From the NCBI RefSeq assembly GCF_020150455.1, contig NZ_CP083740.1:5663001-5727000 (forward strand): a stretch of 64,000 nucleotides of DNA, written 5' to 3'. Below are positions 37,120 to 47,000 of the stretch, in pieces. How positions within the stretch are numbered: position 1 is the first letter of the stretch; every line of letters begins with the position of its first letter. The DNA is from Bremerella sp. TYQ1 (GTDB lineage Bacteria; Planctomycetota; Planctomycetia; Pirellulales; Pirellulaceae). The position numbers were made by a program, and so were the translations under genes. The notes below the pieces were generated by a model, which was not told where the DNA came from, did no database searches, and saw only the letters and a list, made by a program, of their open reading frames with translations.

Positions 37120-38256
37120 CTAGGAGGGAAGGAGGTTGTCCAAGTCCAGATCTTTGACGCGAAGCTTGATTTCCGATTCGATCTGTTCCAAACAGGTGCG
37201 ATAAACATCTTCCGAACCTCCAATCGGATCGGCAATGTCGCGGCCGTCGCTGCTTAGCGTTTGCGTTCGATCGCGTGCGTCTGGCCAACGAGCCAGGATG
37301 GCGTCGCGATGTCCTGTCGTCATCGTCAAAATCATGTCGGCTTGTTCGACCAGGCGATCGCTCAACGGTTGGCTGGCGTGGCCGTTTAAGTCCAAGCCGC
37401 GAGCCCCCAGGATATGAATCGCTTCCGGTGCGGCTCGACCGCCAGGATAAGCGGCAATACCGGCCGAAGCGACAAGCACCCCTTTTTGATCCAACTGATC
37501 AATCGTGGTGCCAAGCTTGTCGGCTAAATGCTTTTGCATGACCACTTCGGCCATCGGGCTGCGACACGTATTTCCGGTACAAACAAACAGAACGAAGTAG
37601 CTGCTCAGGTGATTCAAAACACTCTCCGAAACGACTCCTTGGCGTAACATCTGGAAGTGGTTGCCTTCCACTTTGACGACACTGGAAGGTTGCCCATAAC
37701 GGCACTTTCCGTCGTCCAGAATTAATCCTACCCGATCTCCCAGGGCCTCTACGACCTCTTTTCCATGAATCGCATCTGGCTGACCAGACAGATTCGCACT
37801 CGTTAATGCCAACGGACCAGGCAGAAAGTGCATCACTTGGGAAATCAAATCGTGGGCCGGAATTCGCAGGCCGACCATCCCGGTGGGCGAAACGGCCTGG
37901 CGAACTTCTTCATGGAACTGCGATACGACCGAACTTTCCCCGGTCGGCATTACTAACGTAACTGGGCCTGGCCAGCATCGTCGCGCCAATCGGCACATCA
38001 GCGGCGATGCATCCGGAACATAGTCCCATAGCGTATCGGCACCGGGGACGCACAAAGCGAAGGGATTCGTTTCCGGTCGCCCCTTGGCGTGACGCAGATC
38101 ATGGATGGCCTGAGGATTGAGCGCCGAAGCAGCCAGGCCATAAACGGTCTCGGTCGGAAACGCCACCAACTGCCCCTCGACCAATGCCTGAACGGCACGA
38201 TGAACGACATCACGACGGTCGTCCGCAGCTTTCACATCAATTACAGTCGCGGGCAA
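37120..38256 (-). CDS. Fusion: threonylcarbamoyl-AMP synthase (TsaC/Sua5-YrdC) + low-molecular-weight protein tyrosine phosphatase
   Basis: 378 residues. N-terminal domain (about 1-205): YrdC fold with FPTETVYGLAASAL, KGRPETNPFALCV, WPGPVTLVMPT and LTSANLSGQPD, which make threonylcarbamoyl-AMP for tRNA t6A37. C-terminal domain (about 218-375): LMW-PTP with the P-loop VLFVCTGNTCRSPMAE (CX5R) and the acid loop at ADPIGGSEDVY, complete in its key residues. The start appears to be TTG at 38256; a GTG eight codons in is possible. Separate YwlC and YwlE genes lie close together next to rpiB in Bacillus, so this is the fused form of a conserved neighbourhood. Confidence 0.9.
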   Translation of the reverse strand: MPATVIDVKAADDRRDVVHRAVQALVEGQLVAFPTETVYGLAASALNPQAIHDLRHAKGRPETNPFALCVPGADTLWDYVPDASPLMCRLARRCWPGPVTLVMPTGESSVVSQFHEEVRQAVSPTGMVGLRIPAHDLISQVMHFLPGPLALTSANLSGQPDAIHGKEVVEALGDRVGLILDDGKCRYGQPSSVVKVEGNHFQMLRQGVVSESVLNHLSSYFVLFVCTGNTCRSPMAEVVMQKHLADKLGTTIDQLDQKGVLVASAGIAAYPGGRAAPEAIHILGARGLDLNGHASQPLSDRLVEQADMILTMTTGHRDAILARWPDARDRTQTLSSDGRDIADPIGGSEDVYRTCLEQIESEIKLRVKDLDLDNLLPS

Positions 38257-38484
38257 GGTTTTGGGGTCCGTTAGGGGGTAGTTTTCAGTTTTCGGTGTTT
38301 AGTTTTCAGCAAGACGAAGGCCTCTGTATAGCGTTCCAAACGCTGGCATTCATTAAGTCTTGTCTGTGTCATTTCTCTGGCAGGGTAGCTACGCGTTCCG
38401 ACACAATAGCCATCCTACGCAACCAAATGTCGGAGACCTCGGGCTTCCTTGTTGCATCACTAGGACTCATTGTTTTCCGAACAC

Positions 38485-38565
38485 GCCCCAAAGGGGCATT
38501 CCGGAAATAGCCAGGGGCGGAAGCCCCTGGAAAAGAGGAACCAAAATCAGAAGCCCCAACGGGGC
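38485..38565. repeat. Left inverted arm of the IS200/RAYT-like element
   Basis: Three palindromes: GCCCCAAAGGGGC (38485-38497), CCAGGGGCGGAAGCCCCTGG (38511-38530) and GCCCCAACGGGGC (38553-38565), with spacers of 13 and 22 nt. The same set occurs in mirror order at 39057-39137. Confidence 0.88.
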
Positions 38566-38580
38566 GTCCGAATGAGAACC

Positions 38581-39033
38581 TCAATCCCATAAATACTTCT
38601 CGTCATATTCAATGCCATGTTTCTTCAGGAACGTCCGCAATTCGTCTTGAAACGTTCGCGTTTGGTGATGTTCCCGCTGACCGGCGATGTATCGTTTTAC
38701 GTCGTTTAATCCGGAATAACTCACCGAAAACGCCGAATATCCCGACTGCCAGGCAAAGTTGCTTCGATTCGGAATCACATCATGAATCCAACGGCACGAG
38801 ATCGATTTCACGTCGCGAACGGTCTCTGCGAGGTTTCCTTCTCGGCCCATCGAAAACAACAAGTGAACGTGGTCTTCTATTCCTCCACCTAGCAGGAGTT
38901 CGTTGCCACGTGCCTTCAAAATTCCTGCGATATATTCGTAAAGCCTTTCAGCCCAACTTTCGTCGATCAGTTGTTGGCGATGACGTGTACTAAAAATCAG
39001 GTGAATGTAAACTCGGGCGAACGACTGGGGCAT
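38581..39033 (-). mobile_element. IS200-like (Y1/RAYT-type) transposase gene
   Basis: 150 residues, the usual length for Y1_Tnp HUH transposases. The His-rich motif is EDHVHLLFSMG (HxH at about residues 53-55). The later helix carries the candidate catalytic tyrosine at NDVKRYIAGQREHH. The opening VYIHLIFSTRHR is typical. These single-strand transposases need no terminal repeats of the ordinary type, but this one sits exactly between two 81-nt palindromic arms, which suggests the REP-associated (RAYT) subtype. The gene looks intact. No accessory TnpB gene is present. Confidence 0.88.
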
Positions 39034-39056
39034 TTTGACGTGTCCTCATTTCGGTC

Positions 39057-39137
39057 GCCCCGTTGGGGCTTCATTTACTTGTTGGCCTATTCCAGGGGCT
39101 TCCGCCCCTGGCTATTTCCGGTTGGCCCCTTTGGGGC
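39057..39137. repeat. Right inverted arm of the IS200/RAYT-like element
   Basis: Mirror image of the left arm: GCCCCGTTGGGGC (39057-39069), CCAGGGGCTTCCGCCCCTGG (39092-39111) and GCCCCTTTGGGGC (39125-39137), with spacers of 22 and 13 nt, exactly the left arm's spacing reversed. The short spacer also matches the left one at about 10 of 13 positions. Confidence 0.88.
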
Positions 39138-39383
39138 CGATGTACGGAATGTTTCGTTGTCGTTTATTGCTCAGGTATTCCATCCGGAGGCCTGATTGCG
39201 ACCCAGCCAATGATCAACACGGATCGCGGTAGGGGCAAAGCCTGGCACGTGGTTATTTGGTTTGTCGGCAGTTGAATGGACGTGTGTGCAGAAGTTATTA
39301 TTCTGAAAGAAGTTACTATACGGAATGGGGTGATCTTCTCACAAGTGATTTCCGCTCGTTCTCTCCTTTAACTCCCTGATAAC

Positions 39384-40352
39384 GTGCTGTTTCTTTCCCA
39401 AAAGCCGTTGGCTGCCTGGCGATCGCTCGCGACATTTGGATGTCTAGTGGTACTCTGGACATTGCAAGCGGGTTGCCTTCCACCGAGTGGGCCCTCCACC
39501 GAACCAGAGGTGATCTGGGGGCGGCGGGGCGTTTCGGAGGGGCTTTTCGAAAAGCCTCGAGCCGTTGCGATCAGTCCCAACAACGAGCTTTTCATTGTCG
39601 ATATGACCGCTCGGGTTCAGGTGTTCGATCTTGATGGCAACTTTCTACGGGCCTGGCAGATCCCTGAATTTTACAAGGGGCGGCCGTCAGGGCTATCGTT
39701 CGATAACGACGGAAACTTGTTGGTGGCCGATACCCACTACAACCGCATGCTGGTTTATACGCCGGATGGAAAACGCCTCGACGAGCAAACGATCGGCGGC
39801 GTCGAAGGCTCGGAGCCGGGCGAGTTTGGTTTTGTGACCGAAGCGGTGCAAGACTCTCAGGGCAACTACTACATCAGCGAGTATGGCCAACATGATCGTG
39901 TGCAGAAGTTCGATCCTGAGGGGAACTTTCTTTTTCAATGGGGCGGACATGGCAGCGAGCCAGGCCAGTTTATTCGTCCGCAGAATATGGTGATCGACGA
40001 AAACGATCACATTTGGATTGCCGATGCGTGTAACCACCGGATCCAAGTTTTCGACGCGACCGGCGATGAAGCAAAGTTGATCAAAATTTGGGGAGAGCAG
40101 GGGAGTGAGCCTGGCAAGCTTGGCTATCCCTACGATCTCGTCCTGGACGGCAAAGGGCATCTGTACGTGGTCGAATACAGCAACCACCGCGTGCAGAAGT
40201 TCGATTTAGAGGGTAACAGCCTCGGCACATGGGGCAGTTCCGGCCACGACCCTGGGCAACTCAACAGTCCCTGGGCATTGATCCTGGATCCCTACGACCG
40301 AGTCCACGTGATCGATTCCGAAAACCACCGCGTGCAACGAATTCGGTTGTAA
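39384..40352 (+). CDS. NHL-repeat (six-bladed beta-propeller) lipoprotein
   Basis: 322 residues from GTG at 39384. The N-terminal hydrophobic stretch ends in a lipobox, LQAGC, near residue 30. After a short linker come about six NHL repeats with the recurring pattern PRAVAISPNNELFIVDM..RVQVFDLDGNFL, each with NHR(I/V)Q-type ends (CNHRIQVFD, SNHRVQKFD, ENHRVQRIRL). It is thus an exported, membrane-tethered propeller that binds a ligand or partner. The repeats are intact and the last one runs to the C-terminus. It stands alone. Confidence 0.88.
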   Translation: MLFLSQKPLAAWRSLATFGCLVVLWTLQAGCLPPSGPSTEPEVIWGRRGVSEGLFEKPRAVAISPNNELFIVDMTARVQVFDLDGNFLRAWQIPEFYKGRPSGLSFDNDGNLLVADTHYNRMLVYTPDGKRLDEQTIGGVEGSEPGEFGFVTEAVQDSQGNYYISEYGQHDRVQKFDPEGNFLFQWGGHGSEPGQFIRPQNMVIDENDHIWIADACNHRIQVFDATGDEAKLIKIWGEQGSEPGKLGYPYDLVLDGKGHLYVVEYSNHRVQKFDLEGNSLGTWGSSGHDPGQLNSPWALILDPYDRVHVIDSENHRVQRIRL

Positions 40353-40486
40353 TTAGGAAGCACGAAACGCTTTGACACCGTGCGTGATGCCAATAGCTTT
40401 GCCAGCACGGAACTTTGGACGTGGTCTTGATTCCCGCTGAAGCAACTGCCATCCCGGGAGATCGATGAGCGTTTTTCTTATGGCTT

Positions 40487-40882
40487 CTACCGCTGTTCAT
40501 CTCGCCAAAGGATGGCTGCGACGATGTGGGCTCCGGTGTAGAAGATCGCGGCGATCGTTAGGAACAGGGTAAAGCCTGCAATCGCGGGCACGATCAGAAT
40601 GAACCCTCGTTCCCGAAAGAGGAACAGCCCGAGAAGCGTTGCCGAGACGATCGACATAGCAATAACGAATGTTACTTTCGCGGCAGCTCCGATTCCTACG
40701 TCGAACCTTGGCACGGGGTATGGTTCCACGAATTTGGCCTCAGGTGGATCAAGCTTGTTGATTTCACCTACGAGGATGCCACGTGATGCGGCGAAGACTT
40801 CGACCGCTTTACGATCTTGGGCATTAACCACTTCGTAGATGGGCTCGCCATCTTCGTAGCTTCCGATCAGTTCGTAGGGCAT
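40487..40882 (-). CDS. Small membrane protein (about 131 aa)
   Basis: From MPYELIGSYEDGEPIYEVV at 40882 (an in-frame TTG at 40915 would add 11 acidic residues). A cytoplasmic N-terminal part with a short acidic stretch and PEAKFVEPYPVPRFDVG leads to two hydrophobic helices (about 65-90 and 95-120), ending in a charged tail WRDEQR. No recognised family. It lies between the propeller gene and the next plus-strand gene. Confidence 0.6.
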   Translation of the reverse strand: MPYELIGSYEDGEPIYEVVNAQDRKAVEVFAASRGILVGEINKLDPPEAKFVEPYPVPRFDVGIGAAAKVTFVIAMSIVSATLLGLFLFRERGFILIVPAIAGFTLFLTIAAIFYTGAHIVAAILWRDEQR

Positions 40883-41037
40883 GAGCAGCTCTTCGTCTTC
40901 TGGGCATTCAGGCAAGCGGAGAGTTCAAGTCGGTGACGCATGGTGTGACGTTGTTTATAGTTGAATGGAAACCAGAAGCAATCGTAGCATGTCGTTCTAC
41001 GTTTTTGGCGTGGGACCGCGGAAGGGAATGGATTGAA

Positions 41038-41364
41038 ATGGCGTTGGCCAAAACGCAGATCATCGATGCCGTTGGAATCTGCAAACAGACCGGAAAAGTC
41101 GTTCTTTCGTTGATGGACGAAGAAGACTGGGACGAAGATCAGGTTCATCTTGAACTGCTCGAAAAGAAGCTGGCCACTTACCTGCGATTCATCGAAAGTG
41201 GGGACATTCGCAAGGCCTATCCGAAGTCGCAGGGACGAGAAATTCGGATAGAAATCCATGGACGCGATCAACCGCCTGGGGATGGCGTGCAGTTTCTGGA
41301 TCAGCTGGCCGAACGTGTTCGGCAAAAGGGAATCGAAATGCTGATCAACTATCACGGCAATTAA
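41038..41364 (+). CDS. DUF6572-like small protein
   Basis: About 108 residues from MALAKTQIIDAVGI at 41038 (a site GAAGGGAATGG lies a little upstream); an in-frame codon at 40933 is less likely. The pattern IIDAVGICKQTGKVVLSLMDEEDWDEDQVHLELLEKKLATYLRFIESGD fits DUF6572 proteins, which occur near immunity-type small proteins, but I would not assign a role. The sequence ends GIEMLINYHGN. No signal peptide or membrane segment. Confidence 0.65.
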   Translation: MALAKTQIIDAVGICKQTGKVVLSLMDEEDWDEDQVHLELLEKKLATYLRFIESGDIRKAYPKSQGREIRIEIHGRDQPPGDGVQFLDQLAERVRQKGIEMLINYHGN

Positions 41365-41471
41365 ATCTCGATAAAAATGGCCCTGATTGTTCTTTCTGCG
41401 TTAAATCGTACTGTGTGCGGTGTAAGCTGAACGCTGGCATATTTCTTCCTTGATGCGAACAGGGCAGGGCA

Positions 41472-42356
41472 ATGGGACGATATCTTCGAGTGAGTTTGCT
41501 GTTGGCTTTGATGACGACGTGCGGGGCAGAAGCGGCCGAGTCGCGGTTCGAGGTCAAAGCACCACCGGTCGAGATGAATGCTCCGAAGTTCTACAGCAAG
41601 TATGTCGACGCCGGCGGGTACCCTGTCTTGGCGTCGGCAACCGTTGATGACTATGCGTTGAAAGAAGCGGCTTATTTGATTGAGCTGATGCTGGGCGAGC
41701 GGCCAGATATCAAACACGCGATGGTGGCCAGCGGTTCGCGAATGTTGATCATTGCCCACAACGAGTACACGACCGACTTACCAGAGTTCGCTCACTTCAA
41801 ACCGAAGGATTATTGGGACGCTCGCGCTCGAGGCACCGGCGGGTCGAAGACCGATCCATACTGCACGTGCGGCGAAGAGAACCTACTTGGTTATCCAGGC
41901 GATCCCTACTCGACCGAATGTATTTTGATTCACGAATTCGCGCATAACATCCACCTGCGCGGAATGACGACGGTTGATCCGACGTTCGATGGTCGTGTGA
42001 AAGAGGCCTACGACCAAGCCATGCAAGCTGGGCTGTGGAAAACGAAGTATGCGGCGGTAAATCATCATGAGTATTTCGCCGAAGGGGTACAGTCGTGGTT
42101 CAATAACAATCGTGCCCCGGATCACGATCATAACCATGTCGATACCCGCGAAGAGCTTTGGGAGTACGACCCCGGCCTGGCGAAGCTGTGCGAAGAAGTG
42201 TTTGGTGATACCAAGCTGGAATACACCAAGCCAGCAACGCGACTGAAAGATCACCTGGAAGGATACGATCCGCGGACCGCGCCCCGGTTTGTCTGGCCTG
42301 AGCGTCTGAACAAGGCTCGCGACGATATTCGCCGGAAAGCAACTTCTCGCGATTAA
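41472..42356 (+). CDS. Exported putative zinc metallopeptidase (HEXXH)
   Basis: 294 residues. Signal peptide: MGRYLRVSLLLALMTTCGAEA. The zinc motif is ILIHEFAHNIHLRG (about residues 153-166, HEXXH = HEFAH). A downstream HHEYFAEGVQSWF (about 199-211) offers the third ligand Glu, as in gluzincins of the ATLF-like type. A Cys pair CTCG sits before the motif, and the mature protein is acidic and Tyr/Asp-rich with DHDHNHVD, a possible extra metal site. No pro-peptide is obvious. Substrate unknown; a non-proteolytic metal protein is possible. Confidence 0.75.
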   Translation: MGRYLRVSLLLALMTTCGAEAAESRFEVKAPPVEMNAPKFYSKYVDAGGYPVLASATVDDYALKEAAYLIELMLGERPDIKHAMVASGSRMLIIAHNEYTTDLPEFAHFKPKDYWDARARGTGGSKTDPYCTCGEENLLGYPGDPYSTECILIHEFAHNIHLRGMTTVDPTFDGRVKEAYDQAMQAGLWKTKYAAVNHHEYFAEGVQSWFNNNRAPDHDHNHVDTREELWEYDPGLAKLCEEVFGDTKLEYTKPATRLKDHLEGYDPRTAPRFVWPERLNKARDDIRRKATSRD

Positions 42357-42501
42357 GGGATCTCCATTAACGACTGCCGCAGTTTCCAACGCATTCGTAT
42401 CTGACAGAGGGTTATCGGTCCGCGAAAAGGGAGGCATAATAATCGCTACGTCTTCCGAAGCGAAAATGCCAGACCGATCGAACGCCCATCTGTGAGAATG
42501 C

Positions 42502-43164
42502 ATGAACCAGAAACCGAAGTCTTCCAATGGTCGCTGCCATGGGGCGAAAGTCGCCACGCTGCGTAATCAACTTGGCTGGACGCAAGAGATGCTTGCCGAG
42601 AAAGCAGGGTACTCCGATCGTTTGATTCGCAAAGCGGAAGCAGGCGGATCGGTTTCGGCAGGTACGCTGACCGCCTTAGCGAAAACGTTTCAGGAGCATG
42701 GCGTTCAAGTCCTTGCCGCCGATTTAGAGATGGACGCCGTTGCCGTCGCCCGCGAATTCATTGAAGGCATGTACACCGAGAAAGCGAACGTAGTCGATGC
42801 TCTGGCCGAGCATATTGCGGACGACGTCATTTTCCACTTCGCCGGCGATCCTAACGTCTTTCCTTTTGCAGGAACGCATGAAGGAAAAGATGCCGGACGA
42901 CGAGCGTTTCAGCTTTTCTATTCCGTCATCCAGCCGCCAGAAGACATGTCGGAAATCGATGACATGAAATTTCTGCCGACGGCACATGGATCGCTGGTAT
43001 GGGGAAAAACCTGGGCACATCCCATCGGTATGCCTATGCAGGAACCTATCCAGTTGGCCATCCGCATGGACTTTGCCGATGGAAAGCTGATTCTATTCGA
43101 CGACCGCTTCGACACGGCAATGGGCTTTGAGCACTTCTGCCGAGCAAATCAGGTCACCGTATAA
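42502..43164 (+). CDS. XRE-family regulator with SnoaL-like (NTF2-fold) C-terminal domain
   Basis: 220 residues. The N-terminal helix-turn-helix is VATLRNQLGWTQEMLAEKAGYSDRLIRKAEAGGSVSAGTLTALAKTFQ (about residues 16-63). The C-terminal domain (about 75-215) has the cone-shaped SnoaL/NTF2-like pattern: VAREFIEGMYTEK..., DDVIFHFAGDP, GTHEGKDAGRRAFQLFYSVI, and a final IRMDFADGKLILFDDRFD. Such domains can bind small hydrophobic ligands, so a ligand-sensing repressor is a reasonable guess. It converges on the small two-gene operon at 43187 with only 22 nt between. Confidence 0.82.
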   Translation: MNQKPKSSNGRCHGAKVATLRNQLGWTQEMLAEKAGYSDRLIRKAEAGGSVSAGTLTALAKTFQEHGVQVLAADLEMDAVAVAREFIEGMYTEKANVVDALAEHIADDVIFHFAGDPNVFPFAGTHEGKDAGRRAFQLFYSVIQPPEDMSEIDDMKFLPTAHGSLVWGKTWAHPIGMPMQEPIQLAIRMDFADGKLILFDDRFDTAMGFEHFCRANQVTV

Positions 43165-43186
43165 TCACCGTTGCCGAAGCGTTCTC

Positions 43187-43444
43187 TCAGGACGTGCCGG
43201 AAAGCAAACGTAGTGCGGTGTGTGCACGCGGGGCAAGTGGTAGCGTCAGATGTTTGCCGCAGCGTAGTGTCACGTTGAGCTGCAAATGTTTAATGATTGG
43301 GTTGAGCCGAGTGACAAACGCCATCGCACCGCTACGTGCTCGCCAGGCGGCGAACACGCTTGGGAAGGCGATCTGAACTTCTCGACCACAGGCCAAAAGT
43401 TCGACCGGACGCCCATCGACGGTGCCGATAAGCTGACCGGTCAA
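43187..43444 (-). CDS. Small hypothetical protein (85 aa)
   Basis: Second gene of a two-gene unit; starts with TTG at 43444, 2 nt after the stop of the gene upstream. Beta-strand-like pattern (MTGQLIGTVDGRPVELLACGREVQIAF) with a later helix and CGKHLTLPL. No signal peptide and no known family. The evidence is position and a clean open frame in an otherwise tightly packed stretch. Confidence 0.5.
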   Translation of the reverse strand: MTGQLIGTVDGRPVELLACGREVQIAFPSVFAAWRARSGAMAFVTRLNPIIKHLQLNVTLRCGKHLTLPLAPRAHTALRLLSGTS

Positions 43445-43446
43445 CG

Positions 43447-43653
43447 TTAGTTTGGGGCCGATTCCGAAGTGCGAATCTTAATGGTGCCGGACATGACCCA
43501 TTCGGCATGCTCGGCTTGTTCGCCGGTGCCGCTGGGAACTTTCACATGCATGTCTTCAAATTCGTAGGCAATCTCTGCGCCTCGACCGGTCAAGCGATCG
43601 TAAAGACCCACAGCAAGATCAGGCCAATTCTTCGTGTGATCCGCGGTAACCAT
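43447..43653 (-). CDS. Small hypothetical protein (68 aa)
   Basis: ATG at 43653 with GGAGAG about 4-5 nt upstream, a strong start. The sequence MVTADHTKNWPDLAVGLYDRL, then an amphipathic segment (IAYEFEDMHVKVPS) and an acidic end, looks like a folded small domain. The next gene begins 2 nt after its stop. No family recognised. Confidence 0.6.
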   Translation of the reverse strand: MVTADHTKNWPDLAVGLYDRLTGRGAEIAYEFEDMHVKVPSGTGEQAEHAEWVMSGTIKIRTSESAPN

Positions 43654-44047
43654 AATTCTCTCCAGGTTTCGGGGGAAACATTAAGCGGGCGGCCGCTTCG
43701 TTCGATGTTGTTGCCCGGTGACAACCGCATGGTGTGAGGGAACTCAACTGGAAAAACTTGTCTCGTCATGTTCGCGTTAAGTTAGCGACAAGCGAATGGT
43801 GGCTCGTCGCGTCCTTCCCGATGTATTTCCCCGACGCCGAAAACAGACGGATAAAGACGATCGGTCAGTACCCATCTTTCGGGGTGATCGACGTTTCCGG
43901 TGGGACGAGAAATTTCACCATGAAATTGTGGGCAGCACGACACAAAACCGTTACCATGTAAGGACTTCTCGAATTGACCGGAAGGCAATGGTGTGTCTCC
44001 GGTGATCCTTGTCCTTGCTTTCGTACTCCCAGGAGTTTGGCTTCCAC
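43654..44047. other. Intergenic region before the VWA/MoxR cluster
   Basis: Short open frames are present but have no ribosome site or protein-like composition. The promoter of the plus-strand cluster is expected here; no clear -35/-10 pair was found. No palindrome of note. Confidence 0.4.
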
Positions 44048-47000
44048 ATGTTTGGCGTCGACGTAGCGTTCAACAAACCGTGGTTTTTGCTGCTCTTGGC
44101 CGGCTTGCCGCTGCTTTGGTTCTTTAGCTTCCGCAGTATCTCAGGGCTGGGACGTGTTCGGCGTTTCTTCGCGTTGGGACTTCGCTCGTTGGTGTATTTG
44201 CTGCTGGTGTTTTGCCTGGCCGAAATGCAACTGCGGCATTCCAGCGATCGTGTCACGGTCATCTACGTGCTCGATCAATCTGAGAGCATCCCGCGTGAGA
44301 AACGTGCCGCCATGGTGCAGTACGTCGTGAAAGATGTTGTCGAGCATCGCAACGCGGCGCGAGGCGATCGGGCCGGGGTGGTGGTGTTTGGTCGAGAAGC
44401 AGCCATTGAAGTTCCGCCATACGACGACAACTTGCCGATCCAGCAAGGACGTCTCGAGGCGATGATGCAGGTTCGTACCGACGCGACGAACTTGGAAGGG
44501 GCGTTGAAGCTCGCCCAGGCTTCGTTCTCGGAAGATACCGCCAAACGGGTCGTGATCGTCACCGACGGCAACGAAACGTATGGCGACGCTACAAACATTG
44601 CCCGGCAGTTGGCCGAGAACGGGATTGGGATCGATGTTGTTCCTGTCGCGCTTTCCAGCCGAGCCGAAGTTGCTGTCGAGAAGATCTCGCTGCCAAGCGA
44701 TATCCGCAAAGGACAGCCAGTGCAAGTCAACGTGGTGCTCAACAACATGACCGAAGCAACCGAAGACGACGACGGCAAAGTGACCGGAAAAGTCGTCGTC
44801 GTGCGGAAGCATGGGAAGCGCGAAGATGTCCTGATCGAACAGCCGATGGAGCTTGAGCCGGGGAAGAAGGTACTGACGTTCGAGCACACGATCGATCAAA
44901 GCGACTTCTACACCTACGAAGCTCGCTTCGTGCCGGACGATCGTTTGGACGACTCGATGCCGCAGAACAATCTCGCTTCCGCGTTCGCTCATGTTCGCGG
45001 CGAAGGAAGTGTGCTGCTGATTGAGGACTGGGAAAACCCCGGCGACTTAGACTTCCTGGTTGCTCGCTTGAAGGAAAACAATATCGAAGTCGAAGTGATG
45101 CCGAGCAATGGCTTGTTCACTTCGCTTGCCGAACTCCAGCGGTTTGACTGCGTGATTCTAGGGGATGTGCCCAGGGCCAGCGGTGGCGGGGCAGGGGATG
45201 TCTCGAGCTTCAGTGACCAGCAGATCGAGATGCTTGTTCGCAACACGCAGCAAATGGGCTGCGGTTTGTTGATGATCGGTGGCCCAAGGTCGTTCGGCGC
45301 AGGAGGTTGGTCGAACACCGAGATTGAAAAAGCGATGCCGGTCGACTTCAACATCAAAGATGCCAAAGTGGTCCCTGTAGGGGCCTTGGTGATGATGATG
45401 CACGCATCGGAGTTAGCCCAGGGAAATTACTGGCAAAAAGTGGTGGCCCGGGAAGCGCTCAAAGCCCTGGGGCCGCAAGACTATTGTGGACTGATTCACT
45501 GGAGCGGTCGCGATCAATGGATGTGGGGTGCCCCGAACGGATTGATTCCCGTCGGACCGAATCGAAATCAGATGTTGGCTCGTTTGAACCGGATGACGCC
45601 CGGCGATATGCCGCAGTTCGATCCAGCAATGAAGATGTCGCTCGCTGGATTTAACGCGTTGCAAAACAGTGGCGCGAATGTGGCGATCAAGCATATGATC
45701 GTGATCAGCGACGGTGACCCTTCCCCAGCCGCTGCCACGACCGTTAAGGGCTACAAAGACGCAGGCATAAAAATTACGACTGTCGCGATCGGTACGCATG
45801 GCCCTGCGGGGAGTGCTCCGCTGCAACAACTAGCCTCACAGACCGGCGGTAAATACTACGCTGTGACCGATCCGAAAGCGCTGCCTCGAATTTATCAGCG
45901 CGAGGCCCGCCGAATTGCCCAGCCACTGATCAAAGACCAACCCGGCATGACGCCGATCACCTATCCGCACGAAGTCTTGGAAGGAATCGAAGGGTTCCCA
46001 ACGTTCGACGGTTACGTGATGACAACCGTCAAGGAAAACGCACTGGTCGATGTCGGCATGGTGGCGCCTGTCCCTGCAGAGCATCCCGAGAATGCTACGA
46101 TCATGGCAACATGGACTTACGGAGTGGGCCGCGCCGGTGTGCTGACTACCGATGCGGGAAAGCGCTGGGCGAACAACTGGACGGCTTGGGAAGGGTACGA
46201 CAAGTTCTTCACGCAGTTCGTCCGCTACGCAATGCGTCCGACTGACAGCCGAGGGAACTTCACCGTTGCCAGCGAAGTAAAGGATGGCCAGGTCCGCGTC
46301 GTCGTGACAGCCACCGACGAAAAAGATGAGTATCTCAATTTCCTTAAACTGTCGGGGACGGCGGTCGATCCGGAGATGGAGTCAAAAGACTTTCAGCTAC
46401 AGCAAGTTGCCTCAGGACGTTATGTCGGAGAGTTTGCCGCCGACAAGTCGGGAAGCTATTTCCTGTCGATTTTGCCTGGTCTGGGAGAAGCTCCAATTCG
46501 TACAGGAGCGAATGTCCCCTATTCGGCCGAGTTCCGGCAGCAGCGTTTAAATTCGGCCCTCGTGGAAGGCCTCGCCGCACTCAAGCCGCAAGGGGGCGAA
46601 GCGGGTCAGGTCATCGACGGCGAGTTCGCCATCGGCCGCGTCGAAGAGTTGCTGGATGTCGACACGTTCCGGCATACGCTTCCCAAAGCAATCAGCAGCC
46701 AGCACATTTGGCCGATTCTGTTGGTCCTTTGCGCATTGGTGTTCTTCGAGGATGTATTTGTCCGCCGAGTCACCATCGGAACCGAATGGATCGGGCATTC
46801 GTACAAGTGGGTACACGCGAGAGTCTTTGGTGTTCCGGAGAAGGAAGACGAAGAAGATCGCATGGAACGGCTTCGCATTATCAAGGAGCGAGCCACCGCG
46901 GATTACGACGAGCGAAAAGCTTCGTCTCGATTTGAAGCTGGCCTGGACGAATCGGGTGGGACTTCAGCCGTTGATGAAGAACTGTCCGCCAAAATGCCGA

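Noticed and set aside
43734..43961. 75-codon open frame before the VWA cluster
   Set aside because: No ribosome site, no homologue in memory; more likely non-coding.
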